Below, piece by piece: positions 34,486-41,841 of a stretch of 64,000 bases of DNA; position 1 is the stretch's first letter, and each line of letters opens with the position of its first letter. The stretch spans positions 3,348,001 through 3,412,000 of the forward strand of contig NZ_OZ255835.1 of NCBI RefSeq assembly GCF_965277665.1. Direction: 5' to 3'. This DNA comes from Lichenicoccus sp965277665 (GTDB lineage: Bacteria; Pseudomonadota; Alphaproteobacteria; Acetobacterales; Acetobacteraceae). The notes under the pieces were generated by a model. That model saw only the letters and a list, made by a program, of their open reading frames with translations, made no database searches and was not told where the DNA came from. Both the position numbers and the translations under genes were made by a program.

Positions 34486-35799
34486 CTAAGTATTCGTGTC
34501 GCCTAGCGAGACCGGGGCTGGCTGGATGATGCTGGCGCCGCCGCCGGGCTGGATCTGGAAGATGGCGAGGCCGCGGCGCACGTGGCCGTCCGGCTGCAGG
34601 GCAAAAATCCCGTCCACCCCGGCGAACCCGTCCCCGCGGGTCAGCGTGTCGACGCCGTAGCCGCCGCGCTGCGACAGGCTGCCCGCCAGGGCCGCCGCGT
34701 CGTATGGGATGTCGGCCAGCGGCCGCGGTGGCTGGCCAAACTTCTTTTCGTAGAGGGACGCAAAGCCGCGCCGGTCGCGCGGATCCGGCCCGGCGAACCA
34801 GGCACCTTCCAGCGCATGCAGCTTGCCGGCGAAGGCGCCCCACAGCAGCGGTCCCATGATCCGCACCTGCGACGGCGAGACGTCGTAATAGGCCAGGACC
34901 GAGATCACCTCCTGCAGGCCGATGCCGGTATCGGCGAGCAGCAGCGCATCGAACGGCGGCGGCGGGATCGGTGTCTGGCCGAGTGCCGCCGCCGTGGCGC
35001 GCACCGCCGGATCCTGGCTGGCCTTGGCGTCCTTCACCTTCTGTTCGATCGCCCCGCGCCGGTCGGCGAAGTCCGACAGCGAGCGCATCGCGGCATTCAC
35101 GCTCTCCATGCTCTCGCCATGCTGCGCGACCACCGGCGCCGGCAGGCCGGCATCCGAACAGGCCTGCCGCAACGCGTCCGTCATCGAATGGCCCAGCGCG
35201 TTGTCCGGCAGCAAGGCCGCGATCCGGTTGCGGTTGTCAGCCTTCGCCGCCGCCACAAGCCGTCGCACCTGCTGCTCCGGTGTCACGCCCATCACCCAGA
35301 TGCCCGGCTGCGCCTGTGCCAGGTCGCTGGTGAAGGCCAGCATCGGCACCCCGGCGGCATGTGCGATCGGGGCTGCCTGCGCCGTGTCAGCCGAGGTGAG
35401 CGGACCAAGCAGGATGCCATCGCCGCCGCCGAGTGCCGCCTGTGCCGCGCGTGCCGCACCGCCCGGGGCGTCCCCGGTATCCTGCGGATCGAGCGCCGGA
35501 GCCCCCGGGGCATCCAGTGCTAGTTGCGCCGATTTCAGCATGGCCTGGCCGAGCGGCGCATTGGCACCGGTCAGCGGCAGCAGCAACCCGACGCGGGTGC
35601 TGCGCGACCCCGCCTGGTCGGCTCCCGGGCTGCCCTGGTCGAACGGCGGCGGCTGCGACGTGCCGCCGAACATGGCCATCGGCCCGGTGGTGCAGGCCGC
35701 GAGCCCGGCGAGGCATGCCAGGGTCGCGACGCGGATGGCGGTCGGGACTGGACGGGGCGTCCCCGTCCGCGCGAGGAACATCCATGTCCGACGAAGCAT
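34486..35799 (-). CDS. LppC/LpoA-like lipoprotein (penicillin-binding protein activator family)
   Basis: A 437 aa periplasmic-binding-protein-fold lipoprotein. A lipobox LAAC with the cysteine near residue 36 follows a hydrophobic stretch, after a rather long, basic N-terminus. STRVGLLLPLTGANAPLGQAMLKSAQLAL and GILLGPLTSADTAQAAPIA are typical of type-1 binding folds. In gammaproteobacteria LpoA activates PBP1A; whether this protein does so is inference. It lies divergent to rsmI, as yraM/yraL do in E. coli, with a 16 nt overlap of the two 5' coding ends. GGGGAG precedes ATG 35799. Confidence 0.87.
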   Translation of the reverse strand: MLRRTWMFLARTGTPRPVPTAIRVATLACLAGLAACTTGPMAMFGGTSQPPPFDQGSPGADQAGSRSTRVGLLLPLTGANAPLGQAMLKSAQLALDAPGAPALDPQDTGDAPGGAARAAQAALGGGDGILLGPLTSADTAQAAPIAHAAGVPMLAFTSDLAQAQPGIWVMGVTPEQQVRRLVAAAKADNRNRIAALLPDNALGHSMTDALRQACSDAGLPAPVVAQHGESMESVNAAMRSLSDFADRRGAIEQKVKDAKASQDPAVRATAAALGQTPIPPPPFDALLLADTGIGLQEVISVLAYYDVSPSQVRIMGPLLWGAFAGKLHALEGAWFAGPDPRDRRGFASLYEKKFGQPPRPLADIPYDAAALAGSLSQRGGYGVDTLTRGDGFAGVDGIFALQPDGHVRRGLAIFQIQPGGGASIIQPAPVSLGDTNT

Positions 35800-36800
35800 C
35801 CTCGACTCCCCAAAATTCTTCTCAGGTCAACCCTGGCGCGCCGGATCGGGCCGGTCTTCAGTCGGCAGGTCCCCTGCCAGGTTTCCAGTCGGCAGGTCCC
35901 CTGCCAGGTTTCCAGTCGGCAGGTCCCCTGCCAGGTTTCCAGTCGGCAGGTCCCCTGCCAGTCGGTCTTGTGCTCGTATCGACACCGATCGGCAACCTCG
36001 GGGACCTGAGTTTCCGGGCCATGGCTGTCCTGCGGCAGGCCGACCTCGTGCTCTGCGAGGACACCCGGGTGACCAGTCGCCTGTTCGGGGCGCACGGCAT
36101 AGCGACCCGCCTCGAGGCGCTGCACGAATATAACGAGCGGCAGCGGGTGCCGCACCTGGTCGCGATGCTGAAGCAAGGCAAGCGGCTCGCCCTGGTGTCG
36201 GATGCCGGCACACCGCTGCTGTCGGATCCCGGCTACCGGCTGACCCGCGCCGCCATCGCCGAGGGCGTCCCGGTGACCGCGACACCCGGCCCGAACGCCG
36301 CGATCATGGCCCTGACACTGTCGGGGCTGCCGCCGCATCCGTTCCTGTTCGTGGGGTTTCCGCCACCCCGCGGCACGGCTCGCCGGGAGGGCTTCTCGGT
36401 CCTGCGGGCCGCCGAGCAGGCCGGCCTGTCGGCGACGCTGATCTGGCATGAGGCGCCGCACCGGCTTGCCGAGATGCTGGTCGACCTGGCCGAGATGTTC
36501 AAAGACCGCGACGCGGCCGTGGCGCGTGAGTTGACCAAACGGTTCGAGGAGGTGAGGCGCGGGACGGTGAGGGATCTGGCGACGCACTACCAGGGGGAGC
36601 CGGCGCGCGGCGAGATCACCGTCCTCATCGGCCCGGCACCGGCGGCCGCGACCGGCACGGACAAGCTCGACCAGGACCTGCTGCAGGCGCTGGAACGGCA
36701 CTCGGTCAAGGATGCCGCAAGCCTGGTCGCCGGAGCGACCAACCTGCCGAAACGCGTCGTGTATGCGCGCGCCCTCGAATTGAGCCGGACAACGAAATAG
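35784..36800 (+). CDS. rsmI: 16S rRNA (cytidine-1402 2'-O)-methyltransferase with repeat N-terminus
   Basis: SAM-dependent tetrapyrrole-methylase-fold enzyme that methylates the ribose of C1402 in 16S rRNA. The core starts at VGLVLVSTPIGNLGDLSFRA, followed by VLCEDTRVTSRLF, LALVSDAGTPLLSDPGYRL and VTATPGPNAAIMALTLSGLP, all standard. The 338 aa include about 60 extra N-terminal residues with nearly four copies of a nine-residue unit (FQSAGPLPG). ATG 35784 has GAGGAA at 6 nt, so the extension is very likely translated. Its function is unknown. Confidence 0.94.
   Translation: MSDEASSTPQNSSQVNPGAPDRAGLQSAGPLPGFQSAGPLPGFQSAGPLPGFQSAGPLPVGLVLVSTPIGNLGDLSFRAMAVLRQADLVLCEDTRVTSRLFGAHGIATRLEALHEYNERQRVPHLVAMLKQGKRLALVSDAGTPLLSDPGYRLTRAAIAEGVPVTATPGPNAAIMALTLSGLPPHPFLFVGFPPPRGTARREGFSVLRAAEQAGLSATLIWHEAPHRLAEMLVDLAEMFKDRDAAVARELTKRFEEVRRGTVRDLATHYQGEPARGEITVLIGPAPAAATGTDKLDQDLLQALERHSVKDAASLVAGATNLPKRVVYARALELSRTTK
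35859..35961. repeat. 27-bp tandem repeat, about 3.8 copies, within rsmI
   Basis: The unit starts CAGTCGGCAGGTCCCCTGCC and is repeated at 35859, 35886, 35913 and 35940 (last copy partial) with no visible mismatch. It contains the inverted repeat GGCAGG-TCC-CCTGCC. It is in frame with rsmI and encodes FQSAGPLPG units, so copy number can vary without a frameshift. Confidence 0.95.
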
Positions 36801-36848
36801 GGCGGCAGCCACCGGCTACCGCCCCTGATCTCGTCACGCGCCCGGAGA

Positions 36849-37040
36849 TCAGCGCTTGAGGCTGTCGGCGGCGTCCCGGAGCGTGTCCTTACCCTTGCCG
36901 ACGCCTTCCTGGACCTTGCCGCCGGTGCGCTCGACCTTGCCCTCGGCTTCGAGGCGCTCGTTCCCGGTGAGCTTGCCGGCACCCTCCTTGAGAGCACCCT
37001 TCACCTGGTGACCAATGCCCTCGGTGCGGTCTTTATCCAT
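36849..37040 (-). CDS. CsbD-family stress protein
   Basis: A 63 aa hydrophilic, Lys/Glu/Gly-rich protein. The pattern MDKDRTEGIGHQVKGALKEG then GKLTGNERLEAEGKVERTGGKVQEGVGK is the CsbD signature (KGKxKExxGKxTGDxxLxxEGxxxxxxGxxQ). These proteins are induced under general or cell-envelope stress; their mechanism is unknown. ATG 37040 is chosen because a GGGAGAG Shine-Dalgarno lies just upstream. Confidence 0.92.
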   Translation of the reverse strand: MDKDRTEGIGHQVKGALKEGAGKLTGNERLEAEGKVERTGGKVQEGVGKGKDTLRDAADSLKR

Positions 37041-37122
37041 CGTCTCTCTCCCATGAGTGGCAGACGATGAAAACAACGCACGCTGGCGATCGTGGTTGCC
37101 CCGCCTGAGCCTGGTGGCCTGC

Positions 37123-37935
37123 TCACTCGGCGGCGGTTCGTCCCTGCTCGCAGGGCAGCACGCGCAGGTCCTCCGGCAGCCCGTCGCCGCGTACCCGCGC
37201 CCGCACGGCCCGTCCGAATGCCATGAAGATGGCCCGCGACAGCGGATCCACCTCGAAATCGTATTCCGGGTGCCATTGCACCCCCAGCGCCAGTCCGCTC
37301 GCCAGCGTCACCCGCACGGCCTCGATCACGCCGTCCGGCGCCATTGCCTCGACGCTCAGCGGCGCGGCCAGGCGCTCGATGCCCTGGTTATGCAGCGAGT
37401 TCACCCGGATCACCTGCTGGCCGCCGGCCAGGCGATGCAGCAGGCCGCCATCGGCCAGCGCCACGTCGTGCGCCTTGCCCCGCCGGATCGCGATATCCGC
37501 GTGGTCCTGGTTGGAGTGGTTGAGACGGGCCGGCAGGTCGCGCAGCCGCTGATGCAGCGAGCCGCCCAGCGCCACGTTGAGCTCCTGAAAGCCGCGGCAG
37601 ATCGCGAGCACCGGCAGGCTGGCGGCGATCGCGGCGCGGGTAAGCGGCAAGGTCACCGCGTCGCGCATCTGGTCCTCCGGCGTGCCCGCCAGATGCGGGA
37701 CGCCGCCATACTCGCCCGGTGAGACATTGGACTGGCTGCCGGTCAGGATCAGCCCGTCGAGGCGGTTGATCAGGGTCTCCACATCCACCGCCTCGCCGTT
37801 CGCCGGGATCAGCACCGGAACTCCGAGCACGACGCGGTCCGTCACCTTCACATAGGTGTCGGACGCAGCATGGTTCTCGATATCGAACGGCCCGAAATAC
37901 TTGCGGCAGGTGGTGATACCGATCAGTGGCTTCAT
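37123..37935 (-). CDS. Gamma-glutamyl-gamma-aminobutyrate hydrolase family protein (C26)
   Basis: Class I glutamine-amidotransferase-like hydrolase of 270 aa. The nucleophile Cys is in LAICRGFQELNVALGGSLHQ; the His is in LALGVQWHPEYDFE. The N-terminus MKPLIGITTCRK and GLILTGSQSNVSPGEYGG are typical of PuuD-like enzymes, which cleave gamma-glutamyl amides. The exact substrate is unknown. An upstream ATG (37953) is possible; ATG 37935 matches family starts. Confidence 0.92.
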   Translation of the reverse strand: MKPLIGITTCRKYFGPFDIENHAASDTYVKVTDRVVLGVPVLIPANGEAVDVETLINRLDGLILTGSQSNVSPGEYGGVPHLAGTPEDQMRDAVTLPLTRAAIAASLPVLAICRGFQELNVALGGSLHQRLRDLPARLNHSNQDHADIAIRRGKAHDVALADGGLLHRLAGGQQVIRVNSLHNQGIERLAAPLSVEAMAPDGVIEAVRVTLASGLALGVQWHPEYDFEVDPLSRAIFMAFGRAVRARVRGDGLPEDLRVLPCEQGRTAAE

Positions 37936-38004
37936 GGCCCTGATGATGGCCAAGGATCCGGGCGATTTGAAGGTTTACCTGCCGGTGTCGAGCATTTCTG
38001 AAGT

Positions 38005-38649
38005 CTAGCCGCCCTGCTCGCCGATGCTGGTGTCGAACAGGGTCTGCGGCAGCGGCTGACCGAGGCGGGCGTCGTAGAGGTCGACACGGGTCTCGCGGCC
38101 CTGCGCGTCGAGCACGCTCCAGGACCGCAGCGCGAGCGGCTGGTCGGAGAAGATCAGCGTCAGGCTGCCGTCGCCGGGCGAGGCGGTCCGCACCAGGGTG
38201 ATCTGCAACTGGCCGCCGGCGTGATGGAACGCGGTCACGGTGACATCGCCGGACAAGGTCAGGTTGGCGCGCAGCAGCAGGCCGACCGGCGTCTTGTCCA
38301 GCGGAACGTCCGTGGTCTGCTTCAGCTCGCTGTCGTTGAACACCAGCTTGCCACCGCCGGCCACCAGCAGCAGCGGGCTCGGCTTGGCGTACTCGAAGCG
38401 CATCCGGCCGGGACGGTCGAGCCAGGCGGTGCCCTGCGTGGTGCGGCCGTCGGGCGCGATCTGCAGGAAGCGCGCCTTCAGGGTGGTGATCGCGTTCAGC
38501 GTGTCCTGCACGCGCTGCACCCAGCCCCGGTCGGCCGGCGTCAGGCTGGCTGCGACCGGCGTCTGGGCGGCCGCGGGGTCCGGCCTCGTGGCGCCCAGGG
38601 CTACGAATAGGGCGGCAAGCAGCACCATGAGCTCCCGGGACGGGCGCAT
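38005..38649 (-). CDS. lolA: Outer-membrane lipoprotein carrier protein LolA family
   Basis: Periplasmic chaperone that moves lipoproteins from the inner to the outer membrane. 214 aa with a signal peptide (RELMVLLAALFVALGATRP then AAAQ). LNAITTLKARFLQIAPDGRTTQGTAWLDRPGRMRFEY matches the LolA core (xLxAxFxQ...GxxwxxRPGrfRweY), and the concave hydrophobic sheet follows. ATG 38649 lies just after the aminotransferase stop. LolA acts with LolCDE and LolB, which are not in this window. Confidence 0.9.
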   Translation of the reverse strand: MRPSRELMVLLAALFVALGATRPDPAAAQTPVAASLTPADRGWVQRVQDTLNAITTLKARFLQIAPDGRTTQGTAWLDRPGRMRFEYAKPSPLLLVAGGGKLVFNDSELKQTTDVPLDKTPVGLLLRANLTLSGDVTVTAFHHAGGQLQITLVRTASPGDGSLTLIFSDQPLALRSWSVLDAQGRETRVDLYDARLGQPLPQTLFDTSIGEQGG

Positions 38650-38650
38650 C

Positions 38651-39850
38651 TCAGCGGCCTCCGGTATGAGCGAGATGGTCCGCGATGCGATCGCACGCGG
38701 CCTGCAGGCGATCCTCGGCCACCGCGAAGCAGAGCCGCAGGCAGCCCTCGCCGGCCGGTCCGAAGGCCCGCCCCGGGGCGAGGCCGACATGCGCGCCATG
38801 CAGGAGCGAACGCGCCAGCGCCAGGCTGTCCGTGCAGCCCTCGACTGCGAAGAACGAGTACATCGCGCCGCCGGGAACCGGCACCGACACCCCCGGGATA
38901 GAACCGAGCCGCGCGCAGGCGAGGTCGCGCATCGCCCGGTAGCGCGCCATGGTGGCGGCAATGAACGGCTCGCCCTGCTGCAGCGCCGCGATGCCGGCCA
39001 GTTGTACGAAAGGCGGCGTGCAGGACGTGTTGAACTCGCTGATCTTCCCCAGCGCCGGCATCAGCGTGCTGGGCGCATTGATCCAGCCCAGCCGCCAGCC
39101 GGTCATCGCCCAGCTCTTGGAGAAGGAGTTGATCGAGACCAGCCGGTCGTCTGCGTGCGCGATGTCGAGAAAGGCCGGCGCGGCAGGCTGGTCGAACACC
39201 ACGCGCTCGTACACGTCGTCGGCGAGGATCCAGATCCCCAGGCGCCGGCCATGCGCCAGCAGCACCTCCTGCTCGGCACGCGACAGCATCCAGCCGGTCG
39301 GGTTGGCCGGAGCGTTCAGCATGACCATGCGGGTGCCGGGGGTGAGTGCCGCCAGCAGCTCGTCGAGGTCCACCGACCAGGCGGGCGACCAGGCCGCACC
39401 GCGCAGCCGCAACGGTACCGTCGCCACCTCGGCGCCGAGCACGCGCGAGATGCCGGCGAGATTGGGCCAGAACGGCTCCGGCAGCACCACCCGGTCGCCT
39501 GGGTCGAGCAGCGCCTGACAGGCGAGCATGATCGCGTTCACGCCGGAGGCGGTGACGCAGACGCCGTCGAAGCGGACACTCCGGCCAAGCCCTGACTGAT
39601 ACTGCGCAATCGCGGCGCGCAGTTCGTCGATGCCGAAGTTCGAGTTGTAGAAGGTCCGGCCGGCATCGAGCCCCTGCTTGGCGGCCTCGCGGATGAAGCC
39701 GGGCGTCACCACGTCCGGCTCGCCGAACCAGAGCGGAATGACATCCTCGAGCCCGGCGCCCTCGGCGAACACGGTCCGGATGAGCGAGCCGTCCAGCCCC
39801 TCCATCGCGGCGCGTGCAACCGCCGGGTAGGACATCAACTGATCCATCAT
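38651..39850 (-). CDS. Class I/II PLP-dependent aminotransferase
   Basis: A 399 aa fold-type I aminotransferase. FGEPDVVTPGFIREA, TFYNSNFGIDELRAAIAQY, MLNAPANPTGWMLSRAE, ILADDVYERVVFD (pyridine Asp/Tyr) and INSFSKSWAMTGWRLGW (Schiff-base Lys) are in the expected order, with CLRLCFAV near the C-terminus for the carboxylate Arg. It resembles aspartate/aromatic aminotransferase relatives (AspB-like); the substrate is not assigned. The gene lies 6 nt from purH and is probably cotranscribed with it and lolA. Confidence 0.92.
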   Translation of the reverse strand: MMDQLMSYPAVARAAMEGLDGSLIRTVFAEGAGLEDVIPLWFGEPDVVTPGFIREAAKQGLDAGRTFYNSNFGIDELRAAIAQYQSGLGRSVRFDGVCVTASGVNAIMLACQALLDPGDRVVLPEPFWPNLAGISRVLGAEVATVPLRLRGAAWSPAWSVDLDELLAALTPGTRMVMLNAPANPTGWMLSRAEQEVLLAHGRRLGIWILADDVYERVVFDQPAAPAFLDIAHADDRLVSINSFSKSWAMTGWRLGWINAPSTLMPALGKISEFNTSCTPPFVQLAGIAALQQGEPFIAATMARYRAMRDLACARLGSIPGVSVPVPGGAMYSFFAVEGCTDSLALARSLLHGAHVGLAPGRAFGPAGEGCLRLCFAVAEDRLQAACDRIADHLAHTGGR

Positions 39851-39856
39851 GATGTC

Positions 39857-41476
39857 CTAATGCCGGAAATGGCGCATGCCGGTGAACACCATCGCGACCC
39901 CGGCGCGATCCGCGGCGGCGATCACCTCCTCGTCGCGGACCGAGCCGCCGGGCTGGATCACCGCGGTGGCACCCGCGGCGATGGTCGCCTCCAGGCCGTC
40001 CGCGAACGGGAAGAAGGCATCCGAGGCCACCACGCTGCCCTGCGCCAGCGAGACGGCCAGGCCTGCCGCGTGCGCAGCCTCCTGGCTCTTCAGGGCGGCG
40101 ATCCGCGCGGAATCGACGCGACTCATCTGTCCGGCGCCGATGCCGACGGTGGCGCTGTCCCTGGCATAGATCACGGCGTTCGACTTGACATGCTTGCAGA
40201 CACGGAACGCGAAGATCAGGTCATCGAGCTCCCGCGGGCTCGGTGCGCGCCGCGTCACCACCCGGAGCATGTCGCGATCGATGCGGCCGCTGTCGCGGTT
40301 CTGCACCAGGAAGCCGCCGGCGAGCGAGCGCCAGACCAGTCCGCCGGCTGCCGGGTCCGGCAGGCTGCCGGTCAGCAGCAGGCGCAGGTTCTTCTTCTTC
40401 GCCAGCACCGCGCGCGCCGCCTCGGTGGCGTCGGGTGCCGCGATCACCTCGGTGAAGATCGCCGCGATGCGCGCCGCCGTGGCCTCGTCCAGCGTCCGGT
40501 TCAGCGCCACGATGCCGCCGAACGCCGAGACCGGATCGCAGCGCAGCGCGTTGTCCCACGCCGTCTCGAGCGTATCCGCCGAGGCGACGCCGCAGGGGTT
40601 GGCGTGCTTGACGATCACCACGGTGGGCCGCTCGAACTCGCAGGCGGTTTCGAAGGCGGCGTCGGTGTCGTTGAGGTTGTTGTAGGACAGCGACTTGCCC
40701 TGCACCTGCCGCGCGGTGGCCACTCCGGGACGGCCACCGCCGTCACGATAGAAGGCTGCCTGCTGGTGCGGGTTCTCGCCGTAGCGCAGCACCTCGGCAC
40801 GGGTGCCGGAGAGGCCGATCCGGAGCGGGAAGCCATCCCCGCCCTCGTGCGCGAACCAGGCCGCGATGGCGACGTCGTAGGCGGCGGTGAGGGCATAGGC
40901 CGCGGCCGCCCAGGCCTTGCGATCGGCGCTGGTCGTACCGCCGGACGCGGCGAGCGACCGGATCAGCGCCGGATACTGCGCGGGATCGGTCAGGATCGCG
41001 ACATGGGAGTGGTTCTTGGCGGCCGCCCGGATCAGCGCCGGGCCGCCGATATCGATGTTCTCGATGCAATCGGCGGCCGCGGCTCCGGACGCCACGGTCG
41101 TCTCGAACGGGTAGAGGTTGACGCAGACGAGGTCGATCGGAGCGATCGCATGCTCGGCCATCTGCGCCTGGTGCGCCGGCAGGTCGCGACGTGCGAGGAT
41201 GCCGCCATGGATCTGCGGCACCAGCGTCTTGACGCGGCCGTCAAGGATCTCCGGGAAGCCGCTATGCTCGCTGACCTCCTTCACCGGCAGTGCGGCCGCG
41301 CGCAGGGCGCGCGCGGAGCCGCCGGTGGAGAGCAGTTCGGCGCCATGCCGCACCAGCGCCTCGCCGAGTGCCACCAGCCCGGCCTTGTCCGACACCGAGA
41401 TCAGCGCGCGGCGGACCCGTACGATGTCGGGCGCGGCGTCAGCCGGGACGCCGGCGGCGGGGATCGCGGAACTCAT
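39857..41476 (-). CDS. purH: Bifunctional AICAR transformylase / IMP cyclohydrolase
   Basis: Catalyses the final two steps of IMP synthesis. 539 aa. The N-terminal MGS-like IMPCH domain (to about residue 200) includes ALISVSDKAGLVALGEALVRHG, ELLSTGGSARALR and HGGILARRD. The C-terminal AICARFT domain includes LSYNNLNDTDAAFE and VVIVKHANPCGVA, the Lys-His pair. The expected end block FFPFADGLEATIAAGATAVIQPGGSVRDEEVI is complete. ATG 41476 is clear. Confidence 0.96.
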   Translation of the reverse strand: MSSAIPAAGVPADAAPDIVRVRRALISVSDKAGLVALGEALVRHGAELLSTGGSARALRAAALPVKEVSEHSGFPEILDGRVKTLVPQIHGGILARRDLPAHQAQMAEHAIAPIDLVCVNLYPFETTVASGAAAADCIENIDIGGPALIRAAAKNHSHVAILTDPAQYPALIRSLAASGGTTSADRKAWAAAAYALTAAYDVAIAAWFAHEGGDGFPLRIGLSGTRAEVLRYGENPHQQAAFYRDGGGRPGVATARQVQGKSLSYNNLNDTDAAFETACEFERPTVVIVKHANPCGVASADTLETAWDNALRCDPVSAFGGIVALNRTLDEATAARIAAIFTEVIAAPDATEAARAVLAKKKNLRLLLTGSLPDPAAGGLVWRSLAGGFLVQNRDSGRIDRDMLRVVTRRAPSPRELDDLIFAFRVCKHVKSNAVIYARDSATVGIGAGQMSRVDSARIAALKSQEAAHAAGLAVSLAQGSVVASDAFFPFADGLEATIAAGATAVIQPGGSVRDEEVIAAADRAGVAMVFTGMRHFRH

Positions 41477-41496
41477 GCAGGCGGCCTTCCGTGGCG

Positions 41497-41717
41497 CTAG
41501 TGTCCTGCCTCCGAAATTCGCTCGCGAATTTTGGAAATGAGCAAGCCACTATCTTGTTGATAAGCCTAGTGTCCCGAACCAGAAGTCCTACGAACTTCTG
41601 GTTCGGGACACTAGAGACTGATTCACGTCTCAGGCTGAATCAGCCTGAGACGTGAATCAGTCTCTAGATCAATCTGGTAGAGCAAGACCGGCTCAACTTG
41701 AGCCGGTCTTGCTCTAG
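41497..41717. repeat. Array of CTAG-bounded palindromes (C3-C6) in the purH-ptsP gap
   Basis: The 365 bp between purH and ptsP hold no gene. Four palindromic units follow one another. C3 (41497-41569) is imperfect and centred on TCGCTCGCGA, with CTAG at both ends. C4 (41566-41614) has perfect 21 bp arms. C5 (41611-41667) has perfect 27 bp arms around AAT and shares a CTAG with C4. C6 (41678-41716) has perfect 19 bp arms around one base. The C3 and C4 ends (CTAGTGTCCTG and CTAGTGTCCCG) resemble the IS630 terminus. The remaining 41718-41841 shows no clear structure. Confidence 0.9.
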
Positions 41718-41841
41718 AAGGCGCCATCTATCCCGCGTGCCCGGCCTGCACAAATGCCCGTCTCGGAACCCTGCCGTGACCGATCCGAAGACCTGGCGCG
41801 GCAACGCCGAGCGGAACGACGCAGATGTGTCCGTCCGGTCG

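Noticed and set aside
35859..35961. Possible CRISPR-like array
   Set aside because: Units are directly adjacent with no spacers, number under four, and continue a coding frame; it is a tandem repeat. The same holds for 19246-19320.
41718..41841. Possible small gene between the hairpin cluster and ptsP
   Set aside because: Frames here are continuations of shadows of ptsP and show no start with a ribosome site or protein-like composition.
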